In this document: in pieces, positions 48,701 to 59,059 of the stretch
Layout of the letters: each line of letters starts with the position of its first letter
Numbering within the stretch: the stretch's first letter is position 1
Origin: Dromaius novaehollandiae
Lineage: Eukaryota > Chordata > Aves > Casuariiformes > Dromaiidae
Direction of reading: 5' to 3'
DNA length: 64,000 nucleotides
NCBI RefSeq assembly: GCF_036370855.1
Contig: NW_026991398.1
Coordinates: 2,356,001-2,420,000, forward strand
Program-made: the position numbers and the translations under genes
The notes under the pieces: generated by a model
What the model was told of the DNA's origin: nothing
What the model saw: only the letters and a program-made list of their open reading frames with translations
Database searches by the model: none

Positions 48701-49914
48701 CTCAGAGCTGCGTTTGGGAGCTGCTGGGCAAAGTCTGAGCAGGCTGCTGGTGTCCTCGCGAGGGGCCCTTCCCAGGGGTCTCTTCTGTTCTGAAAACGGC
48801 ATTTCCGAGGGGCTCTGAGAGAGGCTTTCAGAGTAGTTGAGGCACAAGCGAGAGGCAAGAGCTGCCTGATGATCCCCTGTGAGAGCCCTTCTCCTCTTCT
48901 TCCTGGAGGTGGGCAGTGAGCAGGCCCCGGGCTGTGAGTGGCTGTTCAGAGGCAGTGCCTGTTGCAAGGCCTTGGAGGACTAGAAGGGAATTGAGGGGAT
49001 GGAGAGTTGGGCTTTCTGTGTTTTGGGGCGCTTGTGGGTTCCCTGTCTGCTGCCATGTGTTTTGCTGTGCCTGTGTGTTGCTGATGCAGAGATGTGTGTT
49101 GGCTGCCAATCCTCTGTGAGGTGTGGGGGTAGTGGTGTGTCCCAGTTCGGGGTGTCCTGTGGTGGAGCTGGGTGTTGGCCCCAGGGTTTTGCTGCTGAGC
49201 ATGGGAGGAGGTGGCTGCAGAGAGCAGTGCTCTGTTCCCAGGGCCCAGCCTGCCATCACGGTGTCCTTCTGGGAGACCTGGGTGAGGACTGTTGGTGACC
49301 GTGTTCCCTCCTAAGAGCATGCTGGTGCGAGCCAGGGATGCTCACAGTTTGGTGGTTTCTGTCAGCTGAGGTTCAGGCTTGCATTTTCTGGAGGTCTTGA
49401 TGCTTCCATGAGTCTTTGGGATTTTAATGACTCTGCTGGAGAAAGTTCTCTTCTCACGCCTTGAAGGCTTTCTGTTGAAGCTGGACCCTCATTGCATCTT
49501 CCCATCTCAGACCCTAATTCATTCTGACCTGTCTGAGAGGTGGGTAGTTAATCAAACAGTCAGAGGCATTTCTCCACTTTGTGCCTCCCCAGACCCTTGC
49601 AGACAGGGCAGATGCCACCTCACCAGAAGTCAGGCCTCTCAGGGCGATGGGTGGCTCTGAGCCTGTGGTCCCTTTGGGATAGAGTCTCAGAATAGCAGAC
49701 TCCTTGAGCCTGCAGTGGGGGAGACACCTGGAGGTGGGGATCCAAAGCCCTGCTCAAGGCAGGTCCCAGTAGAAAGGTATTTTGGGGCCTTTTCCAGTGA
49801 AGTTTTGATTGTCTCTGAGGATGGAGATCTGAGAACCTCTCTGGATCCTTGTGCCACTGTTTGGCCAACCTCATGGAGAAAAATCTAAGAAGCCACAGAA
49901 GAGACATCTAAGAA

Positions 49915-50280
49915 GAATTTCCCATTGTCCAATTTGTGCTATTAGTGTGCACTTCCAAGAAAATCCAGCTCTGTCTTCCCTGTGCCCTCCATAAGGTAGC
50001 TGTGCACAGCATGAAGATCCCCCTTGGCCTTCTCTTGCTTAGGCTGGACAAACCCAGCTCTCCCAGCCTCTCCTTATAAGCCTCATGCTCCAGGCCGGAC
50101 CATCTTGGTGTCCCTGTGCTGGATTCCCTCCTGTGTGCTAGTGCCTTTGCAGAACTGCAGAGCCCAAATAGGAGCCAGTATACAGACATGGTCTGCCCTG
50201 TGCCAGAAGGAGCAATAGAACATCTCGGTGGCCCTGCTGGCTGTGCTCTCACAAATACAGCCCAGCACAGAGGGGAGACA
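49915..50280 (-). mobile_element. CR1-type fragment
   Basis: Plus-strand reading shows TTCTCTTGCTTAGGCTGGAC..., GCCTCTCCTTATAAGCCTCA and a downstream block resembling the reverse complement of the CR1 RT C-terminal region (typical TTCTCCAGGCTGAACAAGCC-like string). It is old and diverged. The preceding interval 49,400-49,915 shows nothing recognisable. Confidence 0.6.
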
Positions 50281-50940
50281 TTTGCCCCTGACTGTTGCGA
50301 CTCTGCAAGGCCGGCGGAACTGACAGTAACACTCTGATTCTCTCTTTCTTTCTAGGTTGCTCCACTCATGTAGGTTCCCGGTGCAGTGCTAGAGCCTCTG
50401 AGGATGGAGGCAGGGTGCCAGGGTGTGTCCCTGTAGCTGTCAACATCTCTGCCAATGTCGTGAGCCCTCTGTGAAAGCAGCTGCAAGTGAACGAGATGAG
50501 GCTATGTATGGATGTGAAGGCTTCCATAAATGTGCCTGGCTTCCATGGGTGACTTGGGGTGTGGATTCACCTCCTGGTACCTCTGCTGTGCTGCTAATTC
50601 CACATCCCACAAATGCTGTTACTGCCGGCCTGCTCAGCAAATGCTGTTGTGCCCCCTCCTTTTCCTAGAAGGTTGTGGTGCCATACAGGATGAGTCCAAG
50701 ACCCTTATAATTAAATGCCAGCATCTCTTGAGTGCCTCTGAGTGCCCCAAAGCCTGCTTAGCTTGAAGTGAGGAAGCCCCACAGCTCTTGGGCTCCTGGC
50801 TCTGCGAGGGGTGAAGACGTGCCCAGGGCCAGGCTGCCTGTGGCACCCAGCCCTCAGTGCTCTGTGAAGCCAGCTGTGGATCTCGACTTGTGCCGATGTT
50901 CAGAGCTCACTGGGACACAGCCCTGAGCGACCTGCTCTAA
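50280..50940. other. Interval with no recognised gene
   Basis: Contains a pyrimidine tract ending in TAG near 50,340-50,355 (a possible splice acceptor) and otherwise only short frames without motifs. Confidence 0.45.
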
Positions 50941-51020
50941 CCTGGCCTGCTTTGTATGGGAGGTTGGACTAGAGACCTCTGGAGGTCCCTTCCCACCTGA
51001 ATTGCTCTGTGATTTCATGA
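50940..51020 (+). mobile_element. CR1 3'-end fragment
   Basis: GGGAGGTTGGACTAGAGACC followed by CTGGAGGTCCCTTCCCACCT and TTGCTCTGTGATTT closely resembles the CR1 3' terminus, including one degenerate ATTCTGTG-like octamer. Confidence 0.7.
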
Positions 51021-52925
51021 ATGGAAAGACCCCAGCCACAGAGACAGGCTGTGCTTCTCTCGCAGGCTGTCCACCAGCAGACGATGGGGTGAGGCCTTTG
51101 CCAGCCCCACACTCCCTCGTCCCCCTCCACTTGTGATGTGGGACACAGCCTGGGTCTGGACCGGGCCCACACGACGTCTCCACTGCCGGCCCTTCCCCTG
51201 CAGAGGGAGGAAACCCCGACATTCCCGGCATGGAGCTGATGTCAAAGCAGCACCTGGAGCCTGACTGCTCTGATGGCCTCGTCCCTCCCAGCACAGCCAC
51301 AGGGCCCCAAGTGGGGCTGCTTACCCTGCCCCATTACTCCCTGCACTCCCCGTCACCCCAAGCCCCATCCCAGCCCTGGTGTCCTGACCTGGGGCAGTTC
51401 CAGCTCCCTGAGAGGGAGTGGGGGTGCAGAAGCAGCAGGCTGGGGGGCTGGGCTGCAGGCAGTGATGGCCCTGCCAGTCTGGGAGCTGGGGGGTGCGGCT
51501 GGACCCGCTGCCTGGATGGGGCTGGAGCCCCGGCATGGGGAGAGGCAGGAGGGCCGGAGGCCAGGCAGTGGCTGAGGGGCTGTTCCCACTCCTGCTGCAC
51601 TGCTGGTCCCTGCGGTGTGGGGAGAGGGGACAGCAGATGAGGCAGCATGAGGTGGCAGCAGATCAGCAGGGGTGGGGTGCAGTGGGGGCTGCAGCAGGGG
51701 TCGTGGATGGTGCTTGTGCAGCGCAGTGGCACTCACACCACTGCCCGAGCCCCACTGTGGGTACAGCCCTCTCCTGGGGGCAGGGGTGTGTGTCGGCCAC
51801 CCCATCAGCCTCCCAGCTGGGACTGGCCCCAGTGGCCCAGGCAGACAGGACAGTGACGTCTGTGTCCCTTCTTCCTGTGTCCAGCAGATTCCCTACCCCC
51901 AGGCTGCCTGCAGCCCCCCCATGCCAGCCCCTCTCTCCAGGACAGCATGGGAGTCCCTGTCCTGGGGCTCCTCAGGCAGCTCCTGCTGCCCCAACATACA
52001 CAGAAACAGATTTCTCTTTCTTGCTTATTCCTCCTTGCAAGCACACAATTGCTCCTTTCCCCTTCTCTAGGGATGTCCCTACTCCAGAGAGAGCCTTTCC
52101 CCAGGGAGTGCATCAGTGCTGGCCTGCCTGGCCATTCCTCGACCTTCCCCTATGCTCCCTGAGGGCCCCGAGCTGGCGGTGCTGCTCTGCAGAGCGAGCG
52201 GGTTGTGGTGCCCCAGGGCCATGGGGTGACTGTGCACTGGCCGTGGTGGTTGGGGTGAGAAGCAGACCCAGCTGGACGGGCATCATTGCACCTGACAACC
52301 CCCTGCCAAGGGGGTCTGTGGCTGCAGATGATGCTCTGAGCAATCACAGGACATTTCAAATGGCTCAGAACCTGTGTTCAGGTGTGTCCCGAGATCCAGC
52401 CCACTGAAGGTGACATGAACCACTCTCCAGGCTCCCTTCCCTCTGCCTGCAGGGTCCCCACTGTGGGCATCTGTCACCAGCCCTGTCATAGGGCAGACAG
52501 TCCCAGGCAGACACCGCTTGACCATTCAGCACCTCCAGGAGCACTGGGCACCCACAAGTGAGAGCTGAATGCAGCCCTCATTCCCTAACACAGCACCCAT
52601 GAGCTCATCACCTTGAGTCCATGTAGAGTCTGAAAAGGAAGAGGCCTTTTCATGGTGAAAGTCCTTGAGTGCATTCTTTGCTCCAGGTTTTGGAAGAAGA
52701 AAGCAACTTTCAAGCACTGCACTGAGGAAATCCCCTTTTATTAGGGACAGGCCAGCTCTGACACAGTGACAGACACATTCACAGAAGGCCTCTGTGTCAG
52801 ACAGACTTGGTTTGTGCCTCTGGAGAAGTGGGATGAATTTAAATATCTCTGAACAAACATAGGTGCCCAAAGCACAAGAGTTGTCTGAGATAATTAGAAA
52901 TCAGCTGTGAAGAGGGATGGGCAGC
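51020..52925 (-). other. 3' flank of OR-D (duplicated GC-rich block)
   Basis: Homologous to 4.5-5.85 kb and to pieces of the IR1 spacer (32.3-32.6 and 33.96-35.0 kb). Multiple long frames on both strands (up to 304 codons from 51,493) overlap each other in GC-rich sequence and are broken in the paralogous copies; none is called. Confidence 0.65.
52737..52742 (-). promoter_or_regulatory. Candidate poly(A) signal of OR-D
   Basis: AATAAA on the minus strand about 185 bases after the OR-D stop codon, in the same context as that of OR-A (followed by GGGGATTTC-like sequence). Confidence 0.5.
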
Positions 52926-53861
52926 TTATTCCTGCTGAACTAGTACCAGCTGAATCAGTTTTTTCAGTGCCTCCTTGAGCTCCTTATTCCTCATGCTGTA
53001 GATGAGGGGGTTCACTGCTGGAGGCACCACCGAGTACAGAACAGCCACCACCAGATCCAGAGATGGGGAGGAGAGGGAGGGGGGCTTCAGGTAGGCAAAC
53101 ATGCCAGTGCTGATAAACAGGGAGACCACGGCCAGGTGCGGGAGGCACATGGAAAAGGCTTTGTGCCGGCCCTGCTCAGAGGGGATCCTCAGCACAGCAG
53201 TGAAGATCTGCACATAGGACAGCACAATGCAAATGAAACACCCAAAGACTAAACAAAGACTAACCACAAGAAGCCCCAATTCCCTGAGGTAGAAGTCTGC
53301 GCAGGAGAGCTTGAGGATCTGGGGCACTTCACAGAAGAACTGGTCCACTGTGTTGCCTTGGCAGAGTGGTATTGAAAATGTGTTCCCAGTGTGCAGCACA
53401 GCATAGAGAAAACCACTGGCCCAGGCAGCTGCTGCCATTTGGACACAAGCTCTGCTGTCCATGAGGGTCCTGTAGTGCAGGGGTCTGCAGATGGCCATAT
53501 AGCGGTCATAGGCCATGACAGTGAGGAGAGAATACTCTGCTGTGAGCAAGAAGAGAAACAGAAAGACCTGGGCAGCACATCCTGAGTAGGAAATGGCCCT
53601 GGTGTCCCACAGGGAATTGGCCATGGATCTGGGGACAGTGGTGGAGATGGATCCAAGGTCGAGGAGGGAGAGGTTGAGGAGGAAGAAGTACATGGGGGTG
53701 TGGAGGTGGTGGTTGCAGGCTACGACTGTGATGATGAGGCCGTTGCCCAGGAGGGCAGCCAGGTAGATGCCCAGGAAGAGTGAGAAGTGCAAGAGCTGCA
53801 GCTCCCGTGTGTCTGCAAATGCCAGGAGGAGGAACTCGTTGAGGGAGCTGCTGTTGGCCAT
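52926..53861 (-). CDS. Olfactory receptor, OR14 / gamma-c type (OR-D)
   Basis: Intact 311-residue class II odorant receptor beginning MANSSSLNEF. Seen: NSS at 3-5, LLGNG in TM1, PMYFFLLN, WDTRAISYSGCAAQ around Cys95, MAYDRYMAIC (the paralogs have DRFVAIC), FFCEVP in extracellular loop 2, KAFSMC and NPLIYSMRN. The stop position and the C-terminal LVLVQQE resemble OR-A (LVQQQ), and the 3' flank is shared with OR-A. So A and D form one pair, and B and C another. Same strand as OR-A and OR-C. The upstream intron-like tract and acceptor are present. No disabling change is visible. Confidence 0.95.
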   Translation of the reverse strand: MANSSSLNEFLLLAFADTRELQLLHFSLFLGIYLAALLGNGLIITVVACNHHLHTPMYFFLLNLSLLDLGSISTTVPRSMANSLWDTRAISYSGCAAQVFLFLFLLTAEYSLLTVMAYDRYMAICRPLHYRTLMDSRACVQMAAAAWASGFLYAVLHTGNTFSIPLCQGNTVDQFFCEVPQILKLSCADFYLRELGLLVVSLCLVFGCFICIVLSYVQIFTAVLRIPSEQGRHKAFSMCLPHLAVVSLFISTGMFAYLKPPSLSSPSLDLVVAVLYSVVPPAVNPLIYSMRNKELKEALKKLIQLVLVQQE

Positions 53862-53888
53862 TTGGTCCCACTGGGCTTTGGGGATTGT

Positions 53889-53890
53889 CT
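53889..53890 (-). promoter_or_regulatory. Candidate splice acceptor before OR-D coding exon
   Basis: On the minus strand a long T-rich tract leads into CAACTGTTTCTTATTCCTTAG, ending 27 bases before the ATG. It is the best polypyrimidine tract of the four units. Confidence 0.6.
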
Positions 53891-53899
53891 AAGGAATAA

Positions 53900-56520
53900 G
53901 AAACAGTTGGAAAAAAAAAAGTGAAAAGACATTGACAAGGCAGCAGACACCTTCCAAGGAAAAAAAAAGGAACATTTCTCTTTGAAAACACTAGGTTGTC
54001 TCTCTCTTTTTTGGGGAGGATCATTCGGCAGGTACCTGTAGTGTGCTGTGGGAAGCAGAAGCCTCTGCCTGGGGGCTGCACAGGAATCAGTCCTTCTGGA
54101 CAGTAGTGGGAACATGGGAACAAAGGTAAACAGCTCTGGCACTCATAATTTTTGTCAGGTAAAATCTATTCCTCACCTGGAAGGGCTTTTCAGTGTTTTC
54201 ACTATCTGCTCTAAAGAATGATAGTTGAGGAACAGAGTTTTAGGGAGTTTTTAATATATATATTTTTTTCCTTTAGATGTCCTTGTCACCCCTGGGGAGT
54301 GTTGCTCAAAGGCAAAAATTCTCAGCATTTCTACTGTGAGCTTGGGAAAAAAAAAGAAAAAAAAAAAGATTCACTGCCACTTGGTACAGAGTGAGGACAG
54401 CTTGTTTCTCTATTAGTCTTGTTCCCAGCTGTCCTGTACTCACACCGCTTTGAGCTGGAGGATGAACACTCTCATATGTTGCCCTAAAAAGAAACCAGCC
54501 CCTGCTGAGAGCAGAGGAGTCCACTTTCAAAGTGCAGATCTCCAAATTTCTCTCATTCTCAGGGTGCCAGAGGGAGCTCTCCACACTCCCCTTCTAGCCA
54601 AGGACACACAGAGCTCTTTTCAGCTGCCCATTTACAGCCTCCCAACACCATCTCCATGCTCTTCACATCTCTGCAATTTCTTCACGGGTCTCTCAGATAT
54701 CACAGAGATGCTGTGAGACATCTGTGCCTTGCTGGAGGGCAGCTCGCAGCCTGGCTGGACACCACAGAGAAACGGTCAAAGGCCTGTTAGGACTGAAGAT
54801 GGCTTCTCCTTAAGGGAGAGTCAGCTCAATTCCCAACCCCATAGGCTGCATTGCTGGGAGCCACACTGGTCAAAAGTGGGCTGGGGCAACAGCACTCCCA
54901 TGCAGGACCCTCTCTTGCACAACATGCAGCATTGGTGTCAGAACTGCAGGTGAAAACCCCGACCCCAGGGTGCCCGAGAGAAAAACAGGAGCAGCATGGA
55001 CAGGAGGAGAAACAAGGAGCAACACCAAGATCCTACTGCCAAGGCAGGCAAGGAGAGACAGACGGGCGCTCAGAAAAGCCTTTACCTTACCCAGCTGGGC
55101 ATGCCACCTTGCAGATGGTGACACTGCAGGGCAATCGCTCCTTTTGTGGCAGGAGAGATGCCCCTGTCCTCTGCCAGAGGTCTGGCTGCAGAGGAGGCAG
55201 CTCATGGTCTGGACTCCATGGCTGTCGGGGCAGAGGCTCTGCTGGGTGGGAGAAGACACATGAGGGGCTTGCTCAGAGGAAGAGTCTGCATCAGAGGGAC
55301 TGACCATGACTTGCCCAAATCCATCCTCTCCTTGTGATTCTGTTAGCAGTTCCTTCTCATTCCCTGCCCACCTCTGCTGCCTGGAGCAGTCCCTGCTGGA
55401 AGCTCTTTCTCTGTCCCAACATCTTTTCCCGGTCATCCTCTGTGTGCTCAGTTCTGCCCTACTGAAACCTCCCGGGACAGGGCACAGGCCAGGGGCACCT
55501 CTGTGTTTGCAGGTCCTAAGAAGAAGGTGACACAAACCTTGACTAGTGCAGAGAAGGTGATGCTGGTGCTGTCTGCAGGCAGAGGTGGGAGTGAAGCAGC
55601 TTACTGAGGTTTCTCAGACCTACTGATCCTGAGAGTGAAGGTTTGGGAGTCCCAGTTCCTTGCCAAAGCAGAAAACTCTCCTTTTTTCTCCCTGCCAAAA
55701 TCTGGAAACTGAAAGTGCAGACATCGAGAGGAAAGCTCCTTCCCTTTCAAGTAGCCTTTTCTTCACTTTCCTCTAAAAACACGCCTCAGAAATGTCCTCT
55801 GCATCAGCTGGAGCTGTGAGCAGCCCTGAACCGGGCAGCACCCTCTCAACAGGAGAATAAACCTGCCCTGATGAGGGGCACTCCTCCCATCCAGAGCTTC
55901 TCCCCACAGTGCAGTGGGGAGTTTCCTGGGCAGGCTGAGTGCTGACCCTCGCAGGCAGCAGAGTCACTGCCCCAGGCACACAGCACCCGGGAGCACAGGG
56001 ACAGTGCTCTGAATTACAGCCCTGGGCAGACTGAGTGCACAGCCCAGCTTCACAGCCTGCGGCCATTCCTGAGAAAGGTAACAGGCTGCCCTCTCAATCT
56101 GATGGTGTGGCTGAGAATCTCTGCTCTGAAGCATCTCATCCTACTCTGAGTGGGATCCTTAAAAAGACAGTCATGGGATGCGATAGGTTTAGAAGACCCC
56201 TCCAGGAACCTCCGTAGCATTGCCCTGCAGCCAGAGACTCACTGTGTCAAAGGCTGTGAAGGTTTCTTCCACAGTGAGCTCTCTGCTGTCCTCCCACTCC
56301 ACACTGCCTTGCACTTCTCCCTGCCTTCTCTCAGCTCATGTCAGCAGCAGCAGGCAGTGCCCGCAGCCCTGCTGCTCTTGGCAGAGGAGCTGCTCCTGCA
56401 CACAGCTGTGTCTGGGCAGTGCTGCCAGGTTGCCATGAACTCCTCCTGTTTCATTAGCCTGGCCCCACTTGGGAACAGTAGCCCATCTGAAGGTGTGATT
56501 TTGTTTGTCCTTTGTACTCC
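53900..56520. other. 5' flank of OR-D, no gene seen
   Basis: Contains A-rich simple sequence at 54,341-54,368 and an AT patch near 54,250. From about 55.3 kb onward it is homologous to 8.1-9.0 kb upstream of OR-A, including GAGGAGCTGC(C/T)CCTGCACAC and GTGTCTGGGCAGTGCTGCCA. Short frames are not conserved. Confidence 0.6.
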
Positions 56521-56576
56521 CTCCTCCTGGGAAATGTTTACTGAGGGAGACTAAAATAATCACTGATGGTCCCTCT
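56521..56576 (-). promoter_or_regulatory. Candidate OR promoter element, unit D
   Basis: OR-strand order GGGACCATCAGTGATTATTT, a short link, then ATTTCCCAGGAGGAGG, as in unit A. About 2.67 kb upstream of the OR-D start codon. Function inferred only from conservation in four copies and motif type. Confidence 0.35.
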
Positions 56577-56579
56577 CTA

Positions 56580-57790
56580 AACACTGAAGAGACACTGATT
56601 CCAGGACTGTAATTTGTCTCATCAGAGGAGGGTTATCTACAAGAGGTGGAAATGTCCCCCTCTGGAAGCCCCTCTTCCCATCTCGTAACTAGGCAGGACA
56701 TGTAGACAGGGACAAGAAGGGAGGTCATTTACCCAGGGTTCAGGTATTGATTCCAATGAGTCAATCTGGGCATTTCATGCCAGGTGAAAAACCCCTGGTC
56801 TGGAGTGGGATTCAGCAAACTCCCATGAACTCCACAAACACACACGAGGTGGGATTCCCCTTGCCCAAGCTGAAGTGTGCACAACACAGATGTCTGCACA
56901 CAAGATCCTACCATTATAATCACTGGAGACGGAGGGTGGCAGGCAGTTGCTCACACGCGAACCCTTGGTGACATTTGGAGAGACAGAGGTGGTCCAGGGC
57001 ATGTGCCAGTTTCTGCTTGCTCTGAAGGAGGAACCTGCTTCCTTCTAGAGCATTAGGTGGGGGCTAGGTGAGGAATTTCCTTGGCCATCTCCAATGACAC
57101 TAGATGCCTACTACTACAACTAAAGCGCCACTCACTATGATGCTGAGACACAAGTGGATCCATGCAATGCAAACAGCTAATGTAATTCAGGACAGACACT
57201 AGATTCAGTGGCATAAAGATAAGCCATAGGCAGGGCCATGTCCAATGCCTGGGGTGTCCAGCACAACCACATGTCTCTAGCAGATACAGCATGGGACCTA
57301 CAGGAAAAGCATGCTCTTTTGGAGTGGTTCCTGGGCAAGGGCCCCAGGGCACCTTGGATTCCCTACCTGTGCTCAAACATCATGAATCCCACAGCTGCCT
57401 TTGGGCAAAGTCTATCTCATCTACATCCAAGCATGCTGCATAAATGACAGGCACATCACACCAAGGTCTCTGCACTCTCAAACATTTCTTGCTCTCCTCC
57501 TCCTGAACTTTTTCTCACCCCCAGATGATATGAACAGGGACTGTGCTAATGATGTGGCTGGATCCAGGCCAGCTGGCTCACAGGCTGTCCAGACCCAGGA
57601 ACTTCTTCACTGGCACCTTGTCCTTCCTGGAGATTGGTGGACCCCCGTCACAGGTCCCAGGGTGCTACAAAGTCAGCTCAGGCAGCAAACCCCTCTCCTG
57701 ACATTTCTGCATGGCCCAGCTCTGTTTCTCCCTGGCCTTGGGCACTGCAGGCTTTGCTGTCTTAGTGGGAACCTCGTTTCACCATTACAT
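56580..57790. other. Duplicated 5' flank of OR-D unit, no gene seen
   Basis: Direct homolog of 9.1-10.35 kb and of 40.83-42.05 kb. No conserved frame. Confidence 0.6.
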
Positions 57791-57799
57791 TGCTACCTG

Positions 57800-58390
57800 C
57801 TATGGGGTCTGTATGACCAGGAGTGCAGCCAGGAGGTCGAGGGGCATGATGATCCCCCCTCAAGTCAGCATTCATTAGACCATGTATACTGCATCTATCT
57901 TTGGGTCCCCAGAAAAAGAAAGAGGTTGACAACTGGGAATGAGTTTGGTGGCGGGTCCTCCAGATAATCAGGGAGCTGGAGCACTTGCTCTGTGACGAAA
58001 TGGGGCTTGTTCAACCTGGAGAAGAGATGGCTTTGGAGGGACCTCATAACAGCCTTCCAGTGGCTACAAGGAGGTCATCAAGATGATGAAGCCAGGGTCT
58101 TCACCAGGGTGCATGGCAGGAAGACAAGAGGCAATGGGCATAAGTTGAAAGAAAAGATGTTCATGCAGGGGACAAGGAAAAGCTTCTCCACTAAGAGGAT
58201 GGTCAAGCACTGGAGTGCACTGCTCAGAGAGGCTGTGCAGTCTCCTGCCTTGGAGGTTTCCAAGGCCAGGCTGAATCAAGCCACAGCAACCTCATCTGAC
58301 CACAGAGCTGACCCTGCTGTGAGCAAGGAGATTGGGCTGGAGACCTCCTGAGGTTCCTTCCACCCTGAAGGAGTTCCATGATTCTTCCCC
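57800..58390 (+). mobile_element. CR1 LINE 3' remnant (unit D)
   Basis: Homolog of the 3' half of the unit-A CR1 (about 11.99-12.56 kb). Shared strings include GAGATTGGGCT and GAGGCTGTGCAGTCTCCTGC. It ends with TTCCATGATTCTT near 58,385, a degenerate CR1 3' octamer. The EN and most RT parts present in units A and C are deleted. Confidence 0.78.
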
Positions 58391-58514
58391 CCTCTAGGTC
58401 TTTGCCCTTTGATGTCGGGGAAAACACAAAGGTTTCCTGTGACAGTGGAAGTAGATCAGCTCTATTGTCCTCCTCCAGTCAGATGTGTTCCCATACAGGG
58501 CTTCTTGGCAGGCA

Positions 58515-59050
58515 TCCCCAAATAGCTGTGATCAATCCTTTGCTTCACTTTTAATTTCCTTCCTGCCCCCTCCAAGTTTGTGTCCCTTACCATCCTGATC
58601 CCCTCCTATACAACCAGCCCACCCCTGCTTACCCTTTCCCCAGTGGCACTGCTTTGTTTGGTTTCATTTTGTTTGGTTTTGGTTTTGACAGAGAGGAGCT
58701 TCAGTCCAGAAGCACCTTGAGAAACTTGGGGGATTCAGGCAACAGACACCTCAGGGAGGTTTGCACAGAGGTGTCGAGTCCTGTACCTAGAGGGGAATAA
58801 CCACATCCGTGAGGAGAGGTTCAGGGCCTTGGGCTCCTTCATCCTGCTGAAGCGGAGGTGAAGGGCAGTAGAGTCGAAGCCTATGGCTGCTTAAAGGGTG
58901 GTTTCAGGGATGAGCTTTTCTTGGTAGTGGGAAACAGCATGAGAAGGCCAAGCAGCCACAAACTGTAGCTTGTGGGTTCAAATGTAACAGGAAAAGGAAA
59001 TGTCACTTGAAGAGTAGTGTTGTAGTGCTACAGGTGACCCAGAGAGAGTC
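58515..59050 (+). repeat. Second retroelement-like fragment (unit D copy)
   Basis: Direct homolog of 12,565-13,120, with the same TTTTCTTGGTAGTGGGAAAC landmark. Family uncertain. Confidence 0.5.
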
Positions 59051-59059
59051 TGTGATCAA

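Larger units (their letters stand above)
35010..49400 (-). repeat. Right arm of large inverted repeat IR1 (carries OR-C)
   Basis: Reverse-complement partner of 18,230-31,767. The inner boundary is TCTGCTT at 35,010-35,016. It is longer than the left arm mainly because of a CR1 segment of about 1 kb (42.44-43.40 kb) that the left arm lacks. At the outer end, 48.25-48.81 kb has no partner, then pairing resumes (48.82-49.38 kb with 18.26-18.84 kb). The outer 46.15-48.05 kb part also recurs in direct orientation at 62.04-64.0 kb. Noncoding parts of the arm not listed separately show nothing further that I recognise. Confidence 0.88.

Noticed and set aside
51493..52407. 304-codon plus-strand frame in the OR-D 3' flank
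   Set aside because: Antisense-side frame in a GC-rich duplicated flank; the homologous copies at 4.5-5.4 and 34.0-34.5 kb do not keep it.
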